Positions 25,640 to 33,435 of a stretch of DNA of 44,701 nt are shown here, in pieces. The translations under genes were made by a program, and so were the position numbers. The DNA lies in assembly GCA_028708215.1 (NCBI GenBank), contig JAQVZL010000006.1, positions 1 to 44,701 on the forward strand. The letters run 5' to 3'. Origin of the DNA: Bacteroidales bacterium. GTDB taxonomy: Bacteria > Bacteroidota > Bacteroidia > Bacteroidales > UBA932. The notes under the pieces were generated by a model. It did not search any database, was not told where the DNA came from, and was given only the letters and a program-made list of their open reading frames with translations. The number at the start of each line of letters is the position of its first letter. The stretch's first letter is position 1.

Positions 25640-26200
25640 TTATTTAGCAATTTTATAACTTGGATGAACCTTACCAGCCTCAATATTTTTCAATTTTGAG
25701 CTAAGCATCTTCTTTCTAATTGGGGCAGCTTTATCTGTAAATAGAATTCCTTCTAGATGGTCCATCTCATGCTGAACCATTCTGCAAGCAAATCCATCTA
25801 GCTCCTCTGTAACCTGTTTAAAATGGTCATCTAAATAAGAGATCTTTATTCTCTTAGGTCTCTCTACATAGGCATTTATGTTGGGAACACTCAGGCACCC
25901 TTCATTAAACTCTACTATCTCTTTACTCTCTTCTAACAACACAGGGTTTATCATAGCCCTTTTAAACTCTTTTAACTCTGGCATATCGTCTGATAATAAC
26001 GACCCATCAACTACAAGAACCCGCATAGATTTGCCAACCTGAGGCGCTGCGAGCCCAACACCATCGGCATTATACATAGTTTCCCACATATCAGAAATAA
26101 AATTTTTTATCTCTAGCTCTATCCCGGGCTTTTTTATATCTACCTCAAGGGCCTTTTGCCTTAAAACCTGTGCGCCGTAAACATATATAGGTAAAATCAT
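25640..26200 (-). CDS. def: Peptide deformylase
   Basis: 186 residues. All three metal-site motifs are present: GVGLAAPQVG, EGCLSVP and QHEMDHLEG. The enzyme removes the formyl group from new proteins in the cytoplasm, using an Fe(II) or Zn centre. It follows ruvX by 23 bases and precedes the phosphohexomutase closely, suggesting one transcript. Confidence 0.97.
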   Translation of the reverse strand: MILPIYVYGAQVLRQKALEVDIKKPGIELEIKNFISDMWETMYNADGVGLAAPQVGKSMRVLVVDGSLLSDDMPELKEFKRAMINPVLLEESKEIVEFNEGCLSVPNINAYVERPKRIKISYLDDHFKQVTEELDGFACRMVQHEMDHLEGILFTDKAAPIRKKMLSSKLKNIEAGKVHPSYKIAK

Positions 26201-26223
26201 TACTTTGAATTTTATTATTTAAA

Positions 26224-26655
26224 CTACTCTCTTCGCTCTCTTATTGCAGCACTATCTAAATAAGATTGTAAAATAATTGCTGCGCTAATTTTATCTACCA
26301 TAGATTTGTCTCGCCTCTCCATTTTTTTAACACCACCATCTATCATTGTCTGAAATGCCATCTTTGAAGTAAAGCGTTCATCTTCTAAAGTAACAGGTAT
26401 TTTAGGAAAATGTTTCTTTAAAAGGTTTAAAAACTGATCTACAAACTTTGCCCCTTCAGATGGAGTGTTGTTTAGATTCATTGGGTAGCCAACCACAAAC
26501 CTAGAGACACTCTCTTTTTGGATATATTTTTTAAGATATTCTACAATGGTTCCAGAGGGGACAGTGCATATAGGTGTAGCAAAAACACCCAGAGGGTCAC
26601 TTACTGCAACTCCAGTCCTCTTTTTTCCATAGTCAATTCCAACAATTCTCTGCAT
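26224..26655 (-). CDS. ruvX: RuvX/YqgF-type Holliday junction resolvase-like protein
   Basis: 143 residues. The RNase H-like fold is clear from RIVGIDYGKKRTGVAVSDPLG (first catalytic Asp), VVGYPMNLNNTPSEGA, TLEDERFTSKMA and DKISAAIILQSYLD. YqgF proteins are linked to 16S rRNA 5' end maturation as well as a proposed resolvase role. It heads the ruvX-def-manB set. A minus-strand TAACTTTG box lies only about five bases before the ATG (26660-26667), so if used, the mRNA would be almost leaderless; I give that box low weight. Confidence 0.94.
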   Translation of the reverse strand: MQRIVGIDYGKKRTGVAVSDPLGVFATPICTVPSGTIVEYLKKYIQKESVSRFVVGYPMNLNNTPSEGAKFVDQFLNLLKKHFPKIPVTLEDERFTSKMAFQTMIDGGVKKMERRDKSMVDKISAAIILQSYLDSAAIRERRE

Positions 26656-26678
26656 AATGCAAAGTTAGTTTTTTTTTG

Positions 26679-26686
26679 TACATTTG
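26679..26686 (+). promoter_or_regulatory. Putative -7 box for the superoxide reductase gene
   Basis: TACATTTG fits TAnnTTTG, 17 bases before the ATG at 26704. No TTG at proper spacing. Confidence 0.4.
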
Positions 26687-26703
26687 AAGTTTATTTTACC
26701 ACT

Positions 26704-27084
26704 ATGCCAAGACTATTTTCATACAAAGATTTTGCCAGTGGCAGCCCTACTGTAGAAGCTTTTGCCAACAAACATAGCCCTATAATAATTTGCAATTTAG
26801 AGGCTAAAAGAGACAAACCCTTTAACGTTAAGGTTAAAATAGGCAAAACTATTAAACACCCTAACTCCCCAGAACATCACTACCAATATATACAACTTTG
26901 GAGTCTAGAGACTCTCATTGCTACTGTCAAACTAGAGCGAGCAAGCTTTGGAGACCTTCCAGTTCACGTAGAGGCTAACTTTACATTTATACCTAAAGTG
27001 AGCCTGCGCCTCATAGCCCTTGCATATTGCAATAAACATGGGCTATGGCAGAGCGAAGAGGTTTTTATTAAAGTTAAAGAATAA
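26704..27084 (+). CDS. Class II superoxide reductase (neelaredoxin-like)
   Basis: 126 residues from the ATG at 26704. The longer ORF in the track starts inside ruvX antisense and is rejected. The iron-site signatures of superoxide reductase are plain: KHSP (H24), KHPNSPEHHYQYIQLW (H52, H58 and possibly H59) and LAYCNKHGLW (C109, H112). This gives the four-His, one-Cys set of the family, with the 6- and 3-residue spacings as in archaeal neelaredoxin. No N-terminal rubredoxin-like Cys4 domain is present, hence class II. It would reduce superoxide to hydrogen peroxide in the cytoplasm without making oxygen, as in anaerobes. In the usual EKH motif the Glu is replaced by Asn here (NKHSP). It is probably read with or before the M23 gene 35 bases downstream. 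Confidence 0.88.
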   Translation: MPRLFSYKDFASGSPTVEAFANKHSPIIICNLEAKRDKPFNVKVKIGKTIKHPNSPEHHYQYIQLWSLETLIATVKLERASFGDLPVHVEANFTFIPKVSLRLIALAYCNKHGLWQSEEVFIKVKE

Positions 27085-27119
27085 ATCAATAAAGAGATAA
27101 TTAAATAGCTCCTAATTAA

Positions 27120-27989
27120 ATGGCAAAAATAAAAAAAGAGAAGAGAAATAGATTACGGAATAAATTCCGCTTTTCAATTTTCAATGACACCTCTCATGAG
27201 CAAGTATTTGCTTTTCGTTCAAGCGGCCTTATGATGCTAATAAGTATAGTTATTGCAATATTTATACTTATTGGCTCAGTTACTCTCTTAATTTCACTAA
27301 CTCCTCTTAGAGAATTTATACCAGGTTACCCCAATGCACAAACAAGACATGCAATAGTGCAAAATGCACTCAAAGCAGACTCTCTTGAGCAGTCAATGAA
27401 GCTATGGGATTTTCACCTAAACAACATTCAGAGAATAGTAGTAGGTATGGAGCCACTAGACCACCAAGAGATTACAGCTTCAAATAAACTTATAGACACC
27501 TCTTCTACTTTATTTGCAAAAGATTCAACCACAAATAGCGACTCTCTTCTACGCCAAGAAGTTTTAAAACAAGAGCAACTTATTTTAAAGGCTCAAGAGA
27601 GAAAAATAAACCAGATAGAGGGGCTCCACTTCTTCTCTCCAGTAAAAGGGATTGTCTCTAACGGTTTTAATATTGCAATAAATCACCCTTTTATTGATAT
27701 TGCAGCGCCAGCAAACTCAGCAGTATCTGCTGTTTTAGATGGGACTGTAATTCTCTCTACTTGGACAGAAGAGACTGGTTACACCATACAAATTCAACAC
27801 AGCAATAATTTAATTTCTATATATAAGCACAACTCAAAACTCTTAAAAAAATCTGGAGAAAAAGTAAAAGCTGGAACTGTAATTGCACTTGTAGGAGACA
27901 CAGGTTCGCTTAGTAGCGGCAACCATTTGCATTTTGAATTATGGCATAAAGGGGTTCCCATAGATCCTCAACTATATATCAATTTCTAA
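27120..27989 (+). CDS. M23 (LytM-domain) metallopeptidase, membrane-anchored
   Basis: 289 residues. A basic N-terminus (KIKKEKRNRLRNKFRF) precedes one membrane helix (about 37-61, MMLISIVIAIFILIGSVTLL); the rest is periplasmic. A linker with helical character (about 65-180) leads to a LytM domain: INHPFIDIAAPANSAVSAVLDGTV (the HxxxD zinc motif) and SSGNHLHFELWHKG (HxH). All three zinc ligands are present, so it is probably an active peptidoglycan endopeptidase acting in wall remodelling, not a degenerate activator. It precedes dxr by 18 bases and probably shares its transcript. Confidence 0.92.
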   Translation: MAKIKKEKRNRLRNKFRFSIFNDTSHEQVFAFRSSGLMMLISIVIAIFILIGSVTLLISLTPLREFIPGYPNAQTRHAIVQNALKADSLEQSMKLWDFHLNNIQRIVVGMEPLDHQEITASNKLIDTSSTLFAKDSTTNSDSLLRQEVLKQEQLILKAQERKINQIEGLHFFSPVKGIVSNGFNIAINHPFIDIAAPANSAVSAVLDGTVILSTWTEETGYTIQIQHSNNLISIYKHNSKLLKKSGEKVKAGTVIALVGDTGSLSSGNHLHFELWHKGVPIDPQLYINF

Positions 27990-28007
27990 TAAGCTCCTAG
28001 GATAAAT

Positions 28008-29183
28008 ATGAAGAGACGAATAGCAATTTTAGGCTCCACAGGTTCTATTGGGACACAAGCTCTGGATGTTATCTCAAAGCACCCAAGTTTACTCTGCGCC
28101 GAGGTTCTTACTGCAAAATCAAATGCTTCGCTACTAATAGAGCAAGCAATTAAACATAACGTAAATGCGGTAGTTATTGCCGATGAGTCTAAATACGAAC
28201 AAGTTTTCAAAGCCTTAGACCCTTATGATATAAAAGTTTTCACAGGAAAAGATTCCATTGGGAAGCTTGCATCTGGCCAAAATATTCATATAGTACTCAC
28301 CGCTATGGTTGGCTTTAGCGGTTTAAAGCCTACTATAGAGGCAATAAAAGCAGGCAAAGCAATTGCCCTTGCAAATAAAGAGACTTTAGTTGCAGCTGGT
28401 TCAATTATTATGAAACTTGCAAAAGAGTATAATGCCCCAATTATTCCTGTAGATTCCGAACATTCAGCAATTTTTCAATGTCTTCAAGGAGAACGGGCAG
28501 GCATAGAAAAAATACTACTAACAGCATCGGGAGGTCCATTTTTGGGTAAAACAGAGAGAGAGATGGAAGAGGCCACCATTGAAGATGCTCTTAACCACCC
28601 TAAATGGAATATGGGTTCAAAAGTCTCAATAGACTCTGCAACCATGATGAATAAAGGGTTAGAGATGATAGAAGCACATTGGTTGTTTGACACAGAACCT
28701 TCAAATATAGAGATTGTAGTTCACCCGCAATCAATAGTCCACTCAATGGTTCAATTCTCAGATGGGTCTGTAACTGCTCAAATGAGTACTCCAGATATGA
28801 GACTCCCAATTCAGTATGCCTTAACATACCCTCACAGAGTTTCTCTAAATACAGAGAGAATAAACTTTTCTTCACTATCTAAATTAGAATTTTTTAAACC
28901 CAATTTTAATAAATTCCCTACTTTAAAGATAGCATATAAAGCTATAGAGAGAGGTGGAAATATCCCTTGCGCAATGAATGCTGCAAACGAAGCTGCAGTA
29001 GAATGCTTTCTAAGTGGTAAGATAAAGTTTACCCAAATAGTTAAAATAATTGAAGAGACAATTAAAGAGACTTTATTTATAAAGGAACCCTCTTTAGAAG
29101 AAATTTTTGAAACAGATAAAACTGCCTATAAAACAGCAACAAAACTCTGTTATGCTCTAACAAATAAAAATCAAACTAAATAA
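28008..29183 (+). CDS. dxr: 1-deoxy-D-xylulose 5-phosphate reductoisomerase
   Basis: 391 residues, full length. The NADPH-binding start RIAILGSTGSIGTQALDVI, the substrate-binding ALANKETLVAAGSI and PVDSEHSAIFQCLQGE, and SIDSATMMNKGLEMIEAHWLF are hallmarks. It performs the second step of the MEP isoprenoid pathway, making methylerythritol phosphate. It precedes rseP, the order common in bacteria, and the two are probably co-transcribed. Confidence 0.98.
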   Translation: MKRRIAILGSTGSIGTQALDVISKHPSLLCAEVLTAKSNASLLIEQAIKHNVNAVVIADESKYEQVFKALDPYDIKVFTGKDSIGKLASGQNIHIVLTAMVGFSGLKPTIEAIKAGKAIALANKETLVAAGSIIMKLAKEYNAPIIPVDSEHSAIFQCLQGERAGIEKILLTASGGPFLGKTEREMEEATIEDALNHPKWNMGSKVSIDSATMMNKGLEMIEAHWLFDTEPSNIEIVVHPQSIVHSMVQFSDGSVTAQMSTPDMRLPIQYALTYPHRVSLNTERINFSSLSKLEFFKPNFNKFPTLKIAYKAIERGGNIPCAMNAANEAAVECFLSGKIKFTQIVKIIEETIKETLFIKEPSLEEIFETDKTAYKTATKLCYALTNKNQTK

Positions 29184-29219
29184 TAAATTAACATAATTTT
29201 AAACAGCAAATAAATCTAA

Positions 29220-30542
29220 ATGGAGACATTGTTAAAAATATTGCAAGTAATTCTTGCACTTTCAATACTAGTTATAGTACATGAATTTGGGCACTTTTTC
29301 TTTGCTCGGCTTTTTAAAATTAGAGTAGAAAAATTTTACCTCTTCTTTGATGCTGGGTTCTCACTTTTTAAATTTAAACCCAAAAATAGCGAAACTGAAT
29401 ATGGGATTGGATGGCTTCCATTAGGAGGGTATTGCAAGATATCTGGAATGATAGACGAGAGCATGGACAAAGAAGTTATGAAGCAAGAACCTAAACCATG
29501 GGAGTTTCGCAGTAAGCCTGCATGGCAACGTTTTATTGTAATGTTTGGTGGGGTCTTCTTCAACTTTATCTTAGCAATCTTAATCTATGCTGCAACACTC
29601 TTTACTTGGGGCGAAGAGTACCTAAAACCACAAGATGCCACTTTTGGAGTTCACTGTAACCAGCTAGCGTTAGATATGGGCTTTAAACATGGAGATAAAA
29701 TTATCTCTTTCGATGGCCAAGAGGTAGAGAAGTTTCGCGAGCTCCAAATAGTATTAGCGCGCAACCAAGCAACCCAAGCAGAGGTAATTAGAGATGGGGA
29801 AAGAGTCACTATAGAGCTGAACCAAGAGTATCTCTCTCTAGTATTAAAAACCCCCGAAATGTTCACTTTAAGAATTCCATTCCAAGTTCTAGAAGTGCCA
29901 GATACATCTCTTAACGCAGGCACCCTTTTACCTGGAGATAGATTTATTTCTGTTAACTCCCAAGTGGCAACAACTATACAAGATGTTCAACCAATATTAG
30001 CCCAAAACAAAGAGAAGACTCTACCTGTCTCACTACTAAGAGATGGTAAAGTTATAGAAAGCGAGATCTATATAAACTCAAATGGATTAATAGGCATAAT
30101 TCTTGATGGAGATTATACTAAGTTCTTTAACATTACAACTAAGAGATACTCGCTTACAGCTTCTATCCCTGCTGGGTTAAACAAAGCACAAACTACAATA
30201 AGCAACTACTTTAAAGAGTTAGGGCTTATATTCTCTCCCAAAACAGAGGCATATAAATCTGTTGGCAGCTTTATTGCTATAGGAAAAATATTCCCCTCCT
30301 CTTGGAATTGGGAAATCTTTTGGAACATAACAGCCTGGCTTTCAATAATGCTAGCTGTATTAAACCTTCTTCCTATACCAGCTCTAGATGGAGGTCACAT
30401 TTTATTCCTTCTCTACGAGATTATTACCAGAAGAAAACCTAGCGACAAATTTTTAGAAAATGCGCAAATAGTAGGAATGATGATTCTTTTTGGAATTATG
30501 TTCCTGGCATTTGGTAACGATATTTATAGACTTTTTAAATAA
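29220..30542 (+). CDS. rseP: RseP-type site-2 zinc metalloprotease
   Basis: 440 residues, inner membrane. The HExxH zinc motif HEFGH is at residues 21-25 in the first helix, and the third ligand lies in NLLPIPALDGGHILF in a late helix. Between them are PDZ segments: about 140-215 (FGVHCNQLALDMGFKHGDKIISFDGQEV) and about 225-300 (LNAGTLLPGDRFISVN). Such proteases cut membrane anti-sigma factors and remnant signal peptides, releasing envelope stress responses. An ECF sigma/anti-sigma pair lies about 9 kb away in this window, but no link can be shown. It follows dxr by 36 bases. Confidence 0.95.
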   Translation: METLLKILQVILALSILVIVHEFGHFFFARLFKIRVEKFYLFFDAGFSLFKFKPKNSETEYGIGWLPLGGYCKISGMIDESMDKEVMKQEPKPWEFRSKPAWQRFIVMFGGVFFNFILAILIYAATLFTWGEEYLKPQDATFGVHCNQLALDMGFKHGDKIISFDGQEVEKFRELQIVLARNQATQAEVIRDGERVTIELNQEYLSLVLKTPEMFTLRIPFQVLEVPDTSLNAGTLLPGDRFISVNSQVATTIQDVQPILAQNKEKTLPVSLLRDGKVIESEIYINSNGLIGIILDGDYTKFFNITTKRYSLTASIPAGLNKAQTTISNYFKELGLIFSPKTEAYKSVGSFIAIGKIFPSSWNWEIFWNITAWLSIMLAVLNLLPIPALDGGHILFLLYEIITRRKPSDKFLENAQIVGMMILFGIMFLAFGNDIYRLFK

Positions 30543-30549
30543 AATTGAG

Positions 30550-31536
30550 ATGAAAGCTTTCAAACTACTTTTGATTATTATTGCTATTGCTTCAATAGAA
30601 TCTTGTAAATGTACTGGAGGGCCACAACTAATGCCTAATGTTAGCGGCAAAGCTGGTGAGGTGGTTATTGTAATTAGTAAAAGTGAATGGGAAGCCGAAG
30701 TTGGTGCCAAATTAAGATCAATACTCGCAATTGACCAACCACACCTCCCACAAAAAGAGCCAATGTTTACCCTTGTCAATATTCCCGAAAGTGCCTTTTC
30801 TAAAATATTTCAAACGCACAGAAATATAATAATGGTAAACATATTGCCAGATTTAGAGAAGCCAAAAATGGTTTTCCAAGAAAATGTATGGGCAGCACCT
30901 CAAATAGTAACAACAATCTCTGCCTCTAGCAGCAGTGAATTAGCGAAGATAATTAATCAGCAACAAGATAGGCTTACTGGTGCTATTTTAATGGCAGAGA
31001 GAAATAGAAATATCCAAAATGCTAAAAGGTATGAAGATAGGGAATTAAGAGCATTAGTAACCAGCGAATTTGGTGGTTCGCCCTATTTCCCAAAAGGGTA
31101 CAGTTTAAAAAAGAAGACCGAAAACTTTATATGGATCTCGTATGAAACTACCTATACAAACCAAGGTATCTTTATATACCGTTTCCCTTATAAAGACTCT
31201 ACAGATTTCTATCTAGAGAACTTAGTAGCCCGCAGAAACGATGTTCTCTTCAGAAATGTTCCTGGTCAAATAGAGAAATCTTATATGACAACCAACCCTC
31301 ACGAAGAGCCTTCACTAAGATGGATTAGATATAATAAAAGAGACTTTGCCGAACTTAGAGGTCAATGGGAAGTTCAAAATGATTTTATGGGAGGCCCATT
31401 CATAAGCCATTTTTTTATGGACAAAAATAACCGTAACATAATAGCATTAGAGGCTTTCGTCTATGCTCCAAGGTACGATAAAAGAAATTATCTACGTCAA
31501 GTAGAGTCTTTGATATACTCTTTTGAACAATTTTAG
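30550..31536 (+). CDS. DUF4837 family lipoprotein
   Basis: 328 residues from the ATG at 30550; the 20 residues before it in the ORF track overlap the rseP coding end and are rejected. The lipobox SIESC (C19) marks it as a lipoprotein. The mature protein matches the Bacteroidetes family DUF4837: VSGKAGEVVIVISKSEWEAEVG, EPMFTLVNIPESAFSKIFQTHRNIIMVNI, and a C-terminal RGQWEVQNDFMGGPFISHFFMDKNNRNIIALEAFVYAP. Function unknown. It follows rseP by seven bases, suggesting envelope-related expression. Confidence 0.85.
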   Translation: MKAFKLLLIIIAIASIESCKCTGGPQLMPNVSGKAGEVVIVISKSEWEAEVGAKLRSILAIDQPHLPQKEPMFTLVNIPESAFSKIFQTHRNIIMVNILPDLEKPKMVFQENVWAAPQIVTTISASSSSELAKIINQQQDRLTGAILMAERNRNIQNAKRYEDRELRALVTSEFGGSPYFPKGYSLKKKTENFIWISYETTYTNQGIFIYRFPYKDSTDFYLENLVARRNDVLFRNVPGQIEKSYMTTNPHEEPSLRWIRYNKRDFAELRGQWEVQNDFMGGPFISHFFMDKNNRNIIALEAFVYAPRYDKRNYLRQVESLIYSFEQF

Positions 31537-31545
31537 TCAACTTTT

Positions 31546-31576
31546 TTTGGAACAATAAAAAAAACATATATCTTTG
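31546..31576 (+). promoter_or_regulatory. Promoter of tRNA-Glu and rpsT
   Basis: TTTG (31546-31549), 19 bases, then TATCTTTG (31569-31576): a textbook Bacteroidetes -33/-7 pair. The tRNA begins 56 bases after the -7 box. Confidence 0.78.
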
Positions 31577-31632
31577 CACTCCCAAGATCAAAAAGATTTA
31601 TTCTGTAATGATAAGATCTATTTGTTTTTGAC

Positions 31633-31704
31633 GGTCCGTTCGTCTAACGGTTAGGACTCAAGATTTTCATTCTTGCAATAGGGGTTCGATTCCCCTACGG
31701 ACTA
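31633..31704 (+). tRNA. tRNA-Glu (anticodon TTC)
   Basis: The cloverleaf folds fully: acceptor GGTCCGT with ACGGACT (the first pair is G-U), D arm around TCTAACGGTTAGGA, anticodon stem CAAGA/TCTTG enclosing TTTTCAT with anticodon TTC, and T arm AGGGG-TTCGATT-CCCCT. The CCA end is not fully encoded. The rpsT gene begins 18 bases beyond the tRNA, so both may come from one transcript cut by tRNA processing enzymes. Confidence 0.96.
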
Positions 31705-31722
31705 CAAATAAAAAATTAAAAA

Positions 31723-31977
31723 ATGGCAAATCACGCATCAACAAAAAAGCGGGCGCGTCAAAGCGCAAAACGCAGAATTCATAACAGGTACTATGCACGC
31801 ACAACTCGTAATGCTATTAAGGCACTACGTAACACTACCGATAAAGATGCAGCAATAGCTCTGTTACCAAAAGTATCCTCAATGTTGGATAAATTAGCTA
31901 AAATTAACGTCATTCATAAAAACAAAGCAGCAAACTTAAAAAGTGGTATTACTGCTCATGTTAACAAATTGAGTTAA
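31723..31977 (+). CDS. rpsT: 30S ribosomal protein S20
   Basis: 84 residues, basic and helical: MANHASTKKRARQSAKRRIHNRYYARTTRNAIKALR and a C-terminal LAKINVIHKNKAANLKSGITAHVNKL. S20 binds 16S rRNA at the bottom of the small subunit. It lies just after tRNA-Glu and before a strong terminator. Confidence 0.97.
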   Translation: MANHASTKKRARQSAKRRIHNRYYARTTRNAIKALRNTTDKDAAIALLPKVSSMLDKLAKINVIHKNKAANLKSGITAHVNKLS

Positions 31978-32006
31978 TTTTTACGATTTGTCTTAGAAGT
32001 ATAGAG

Positions 32007-32035
32007 AATGCTTCCCAATTTTGGGAAGCATTTTT
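32007..32035 (+). terminator. Intrinsic terminator after rpsT
   Basis: AATGCTTCCCAA and TTGGGAAGCATT form a long perfect stem with a minimal loop, followed by TTT. Confidence 0.88.
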
Positions 32036-32048
32036 ATTTTACTTAGCC

Positions 32049-32738
32049 ATGAAAAAAAGAGTTCCCATTAAAGAGTGGAAAAAAGACGAAAGACCTAGAG
32101 AGAAACTTTTAGAAAAGGGACCAGAAGCACTTACAGATGCCGAACTAATTGCTATTCTTATTGCAAGCGGAACCAAAAAAGAGAGTGCTTTAGATATCTC
32201 TAGAAATATTCTCACTAAGTGCGATAATAACCTTAGAGAATTAGCCAAAATAGACCTAGAAAAACTCAAAGAAATTAGTGGAGTTGGCCCAACTAAAGCA
32301 GTAACTCTACTCTCTGTCTTGGAGCTTTTTAAAAGATTTACAGTAACCTCTGGGAAAGAGATGCCCAAGATTCAATCTTCTGACTATGCTGCTAAGGCTA
32401 TAAGCCCACTATTAAGAGACCTCCCACATGAAGAGTGTTGGGTTCTCTACTTAAACCGCGCAAATAAGCTTATTTCAAAAGAGAGATTGAGTATAGGAGG
32501 AGTTTCATCTACAGTAGTAGATGTAAAAATTATTATAAGAAACGCACTAGCAAAACTAGCTAGCGGTTTAATTTTAGTTCACAACCACCCCTCTGGCAAC
32601 GCTTCACCTGGAGAAAACGATAAAATTCAAACCAAAATTCTTAAAGATGCTGCATCTCTTTTTGATATTGCACTATTAGACCATTTAATTATTGCAGGAG
32701 ATAGATATTTTAGCTTCGCCGATGATGGTATGATTTGA
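32049..32738 (+). CDS. radC: RadC family JAMM-domain protein
   Basis: 229 residues. The N-terminal part holds a helix-hairpin-helix-like segment (KEISGVGPTKAVTLLSVLEL), and the C-terminal MPN/JAMM domain has the metal-binding LVHNHPSGNASPGEND plus an upstream Glu. The family was named for DNA repair, but that role was not upheld, and its activity remains uncertain. It stands just after the rpsT terminator; the upp gene follows with a -7 box of its own. Confidence 0.93.
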   Translation: MKKRVPIKEWKKDERPREKLLEKGPEALTDAELIAILIASGTKKESALDISRNILTKCDNNLRELAKIDLEKLKEISGVGPTKAVTLLSVLELFKRFTVTSGKEMPKIQSSDYAAKAISPLLRDLPHEECWVLYLNRANKLISKERLSIGGVSSTVVDVKIIIRNALAKLASGLILVHNHPSGNASPGENDKIQTKILKDAASLFDIALLDHLIIAGDRYFSFADDGMI

Positions 32739-32744
32739 TAAATT

Positions 32745-32752
32745 TGTATATT
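32745..32752 (+). promoter_or_regulatory. Putative -7 box for upp
   Basis: TATATTTG lies 29 bases before the upp ATG. No TTG at regular spacing is seen. Confidence 0.4.
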
Positions 32753-32781
32753 TGATGCAAATACATCTTAAATAACCGTAA

Positions 32782-33435
32782 ATGAAAATTATAGACCTTG
32801 GTAAAAAGAACTCTGTGCTGAATAATTTTATTGCAGAAATTAGAGACACAGTAGTACAAAAAGAGAGCATGAGATTTCGCACAAATCTTGAAAGAATTGG
32901 TATGATTTTCGCGTACGAAATTAGTAAAGACCTAAGCTATACAACTCAAGAGATAACTACACCATTAGGAATTGCAGAATGTAATGTTATTGATGGCAAT
33001 ATTGTTATTGCGAGTGTTCTAAGAGCAGGCCTCCCTCTTCACCATGGAATATTAAATGTTTTTGACAAATCTCAAAATGCCTTTATAGCTGCATATAGAA
33101 AATATGGCAAAGATAATAAGTTCACCATTCAACTAGAGTACAGTAGCAGCCCAAGTTTAGAAAACAAAGTTCTTATTCTGGCAGACACTATGTTGGCTAC
33201 TGGATCTTCATTGGTTCTTACTTATAACAAGCTATGCGAAAATGAAAACCCTATACATACACATATAGTTTGCCCTATTGTGAGCAAAGATGGGGTAGAG
33301 TACCTATCTAAACATCTACCACACAAAAAAGTGACATTATGGGTTGGAGCTATAGACGAAGAGCTCACTATTAAATCATACATAGTGCCAGGCTTGGGAG
33401 ATGCAGGCGATCTTGCCTACGGAAGCAAACTGTAA
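32782..33435 (+). CDS. upp: Uracil phosphoribosyltransferase
   Basis: 217 residues. The PRPP-binding loop is LILADTMLATGSSLVLTYN, and the C-terminal uracil-binding end is YIVPGLGDAGDLAYG. VLRAGLPLHHGILNVF is also typical. The enzyme salvages uracil to UMP in the cytoplasm. The last 19 bases overlap the 3' end of the convergent amidohydrolase gene. Confidence 0.95.
   Translation: MKIIDLGKKNSVLNNFIAEIRDTVVQKESMRFRTNLERIGMIFAYEISKDLSYTTQEITTPLGIAECNVIDGNIVIASVLRAGLPLHHGILNVFDKSQNAFIAAYRKYGKDNKFTIQLEYSSSPSLENKVLILADTMLATGSSLVLTYNKLCENENPIHTHIVCPIVSKDGVEYLSKHLPHKKVTLWVGAIDEELTIKSYIVPGLGDAGDLAYGSKL

Noticed and set aside
26660-26667. TAACTTTG as promoter of ruvX
   Set aside because: It is only about five bases from the ATG, which would leave almost no leader, and it has no -33 partner.
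26518-26703. Upstream extension of the superoxide reductase ORF
   Set aside because: It runs antisense through ruvX, while the ATG at 26704 gives the normal family length and lies just after a -7 box.
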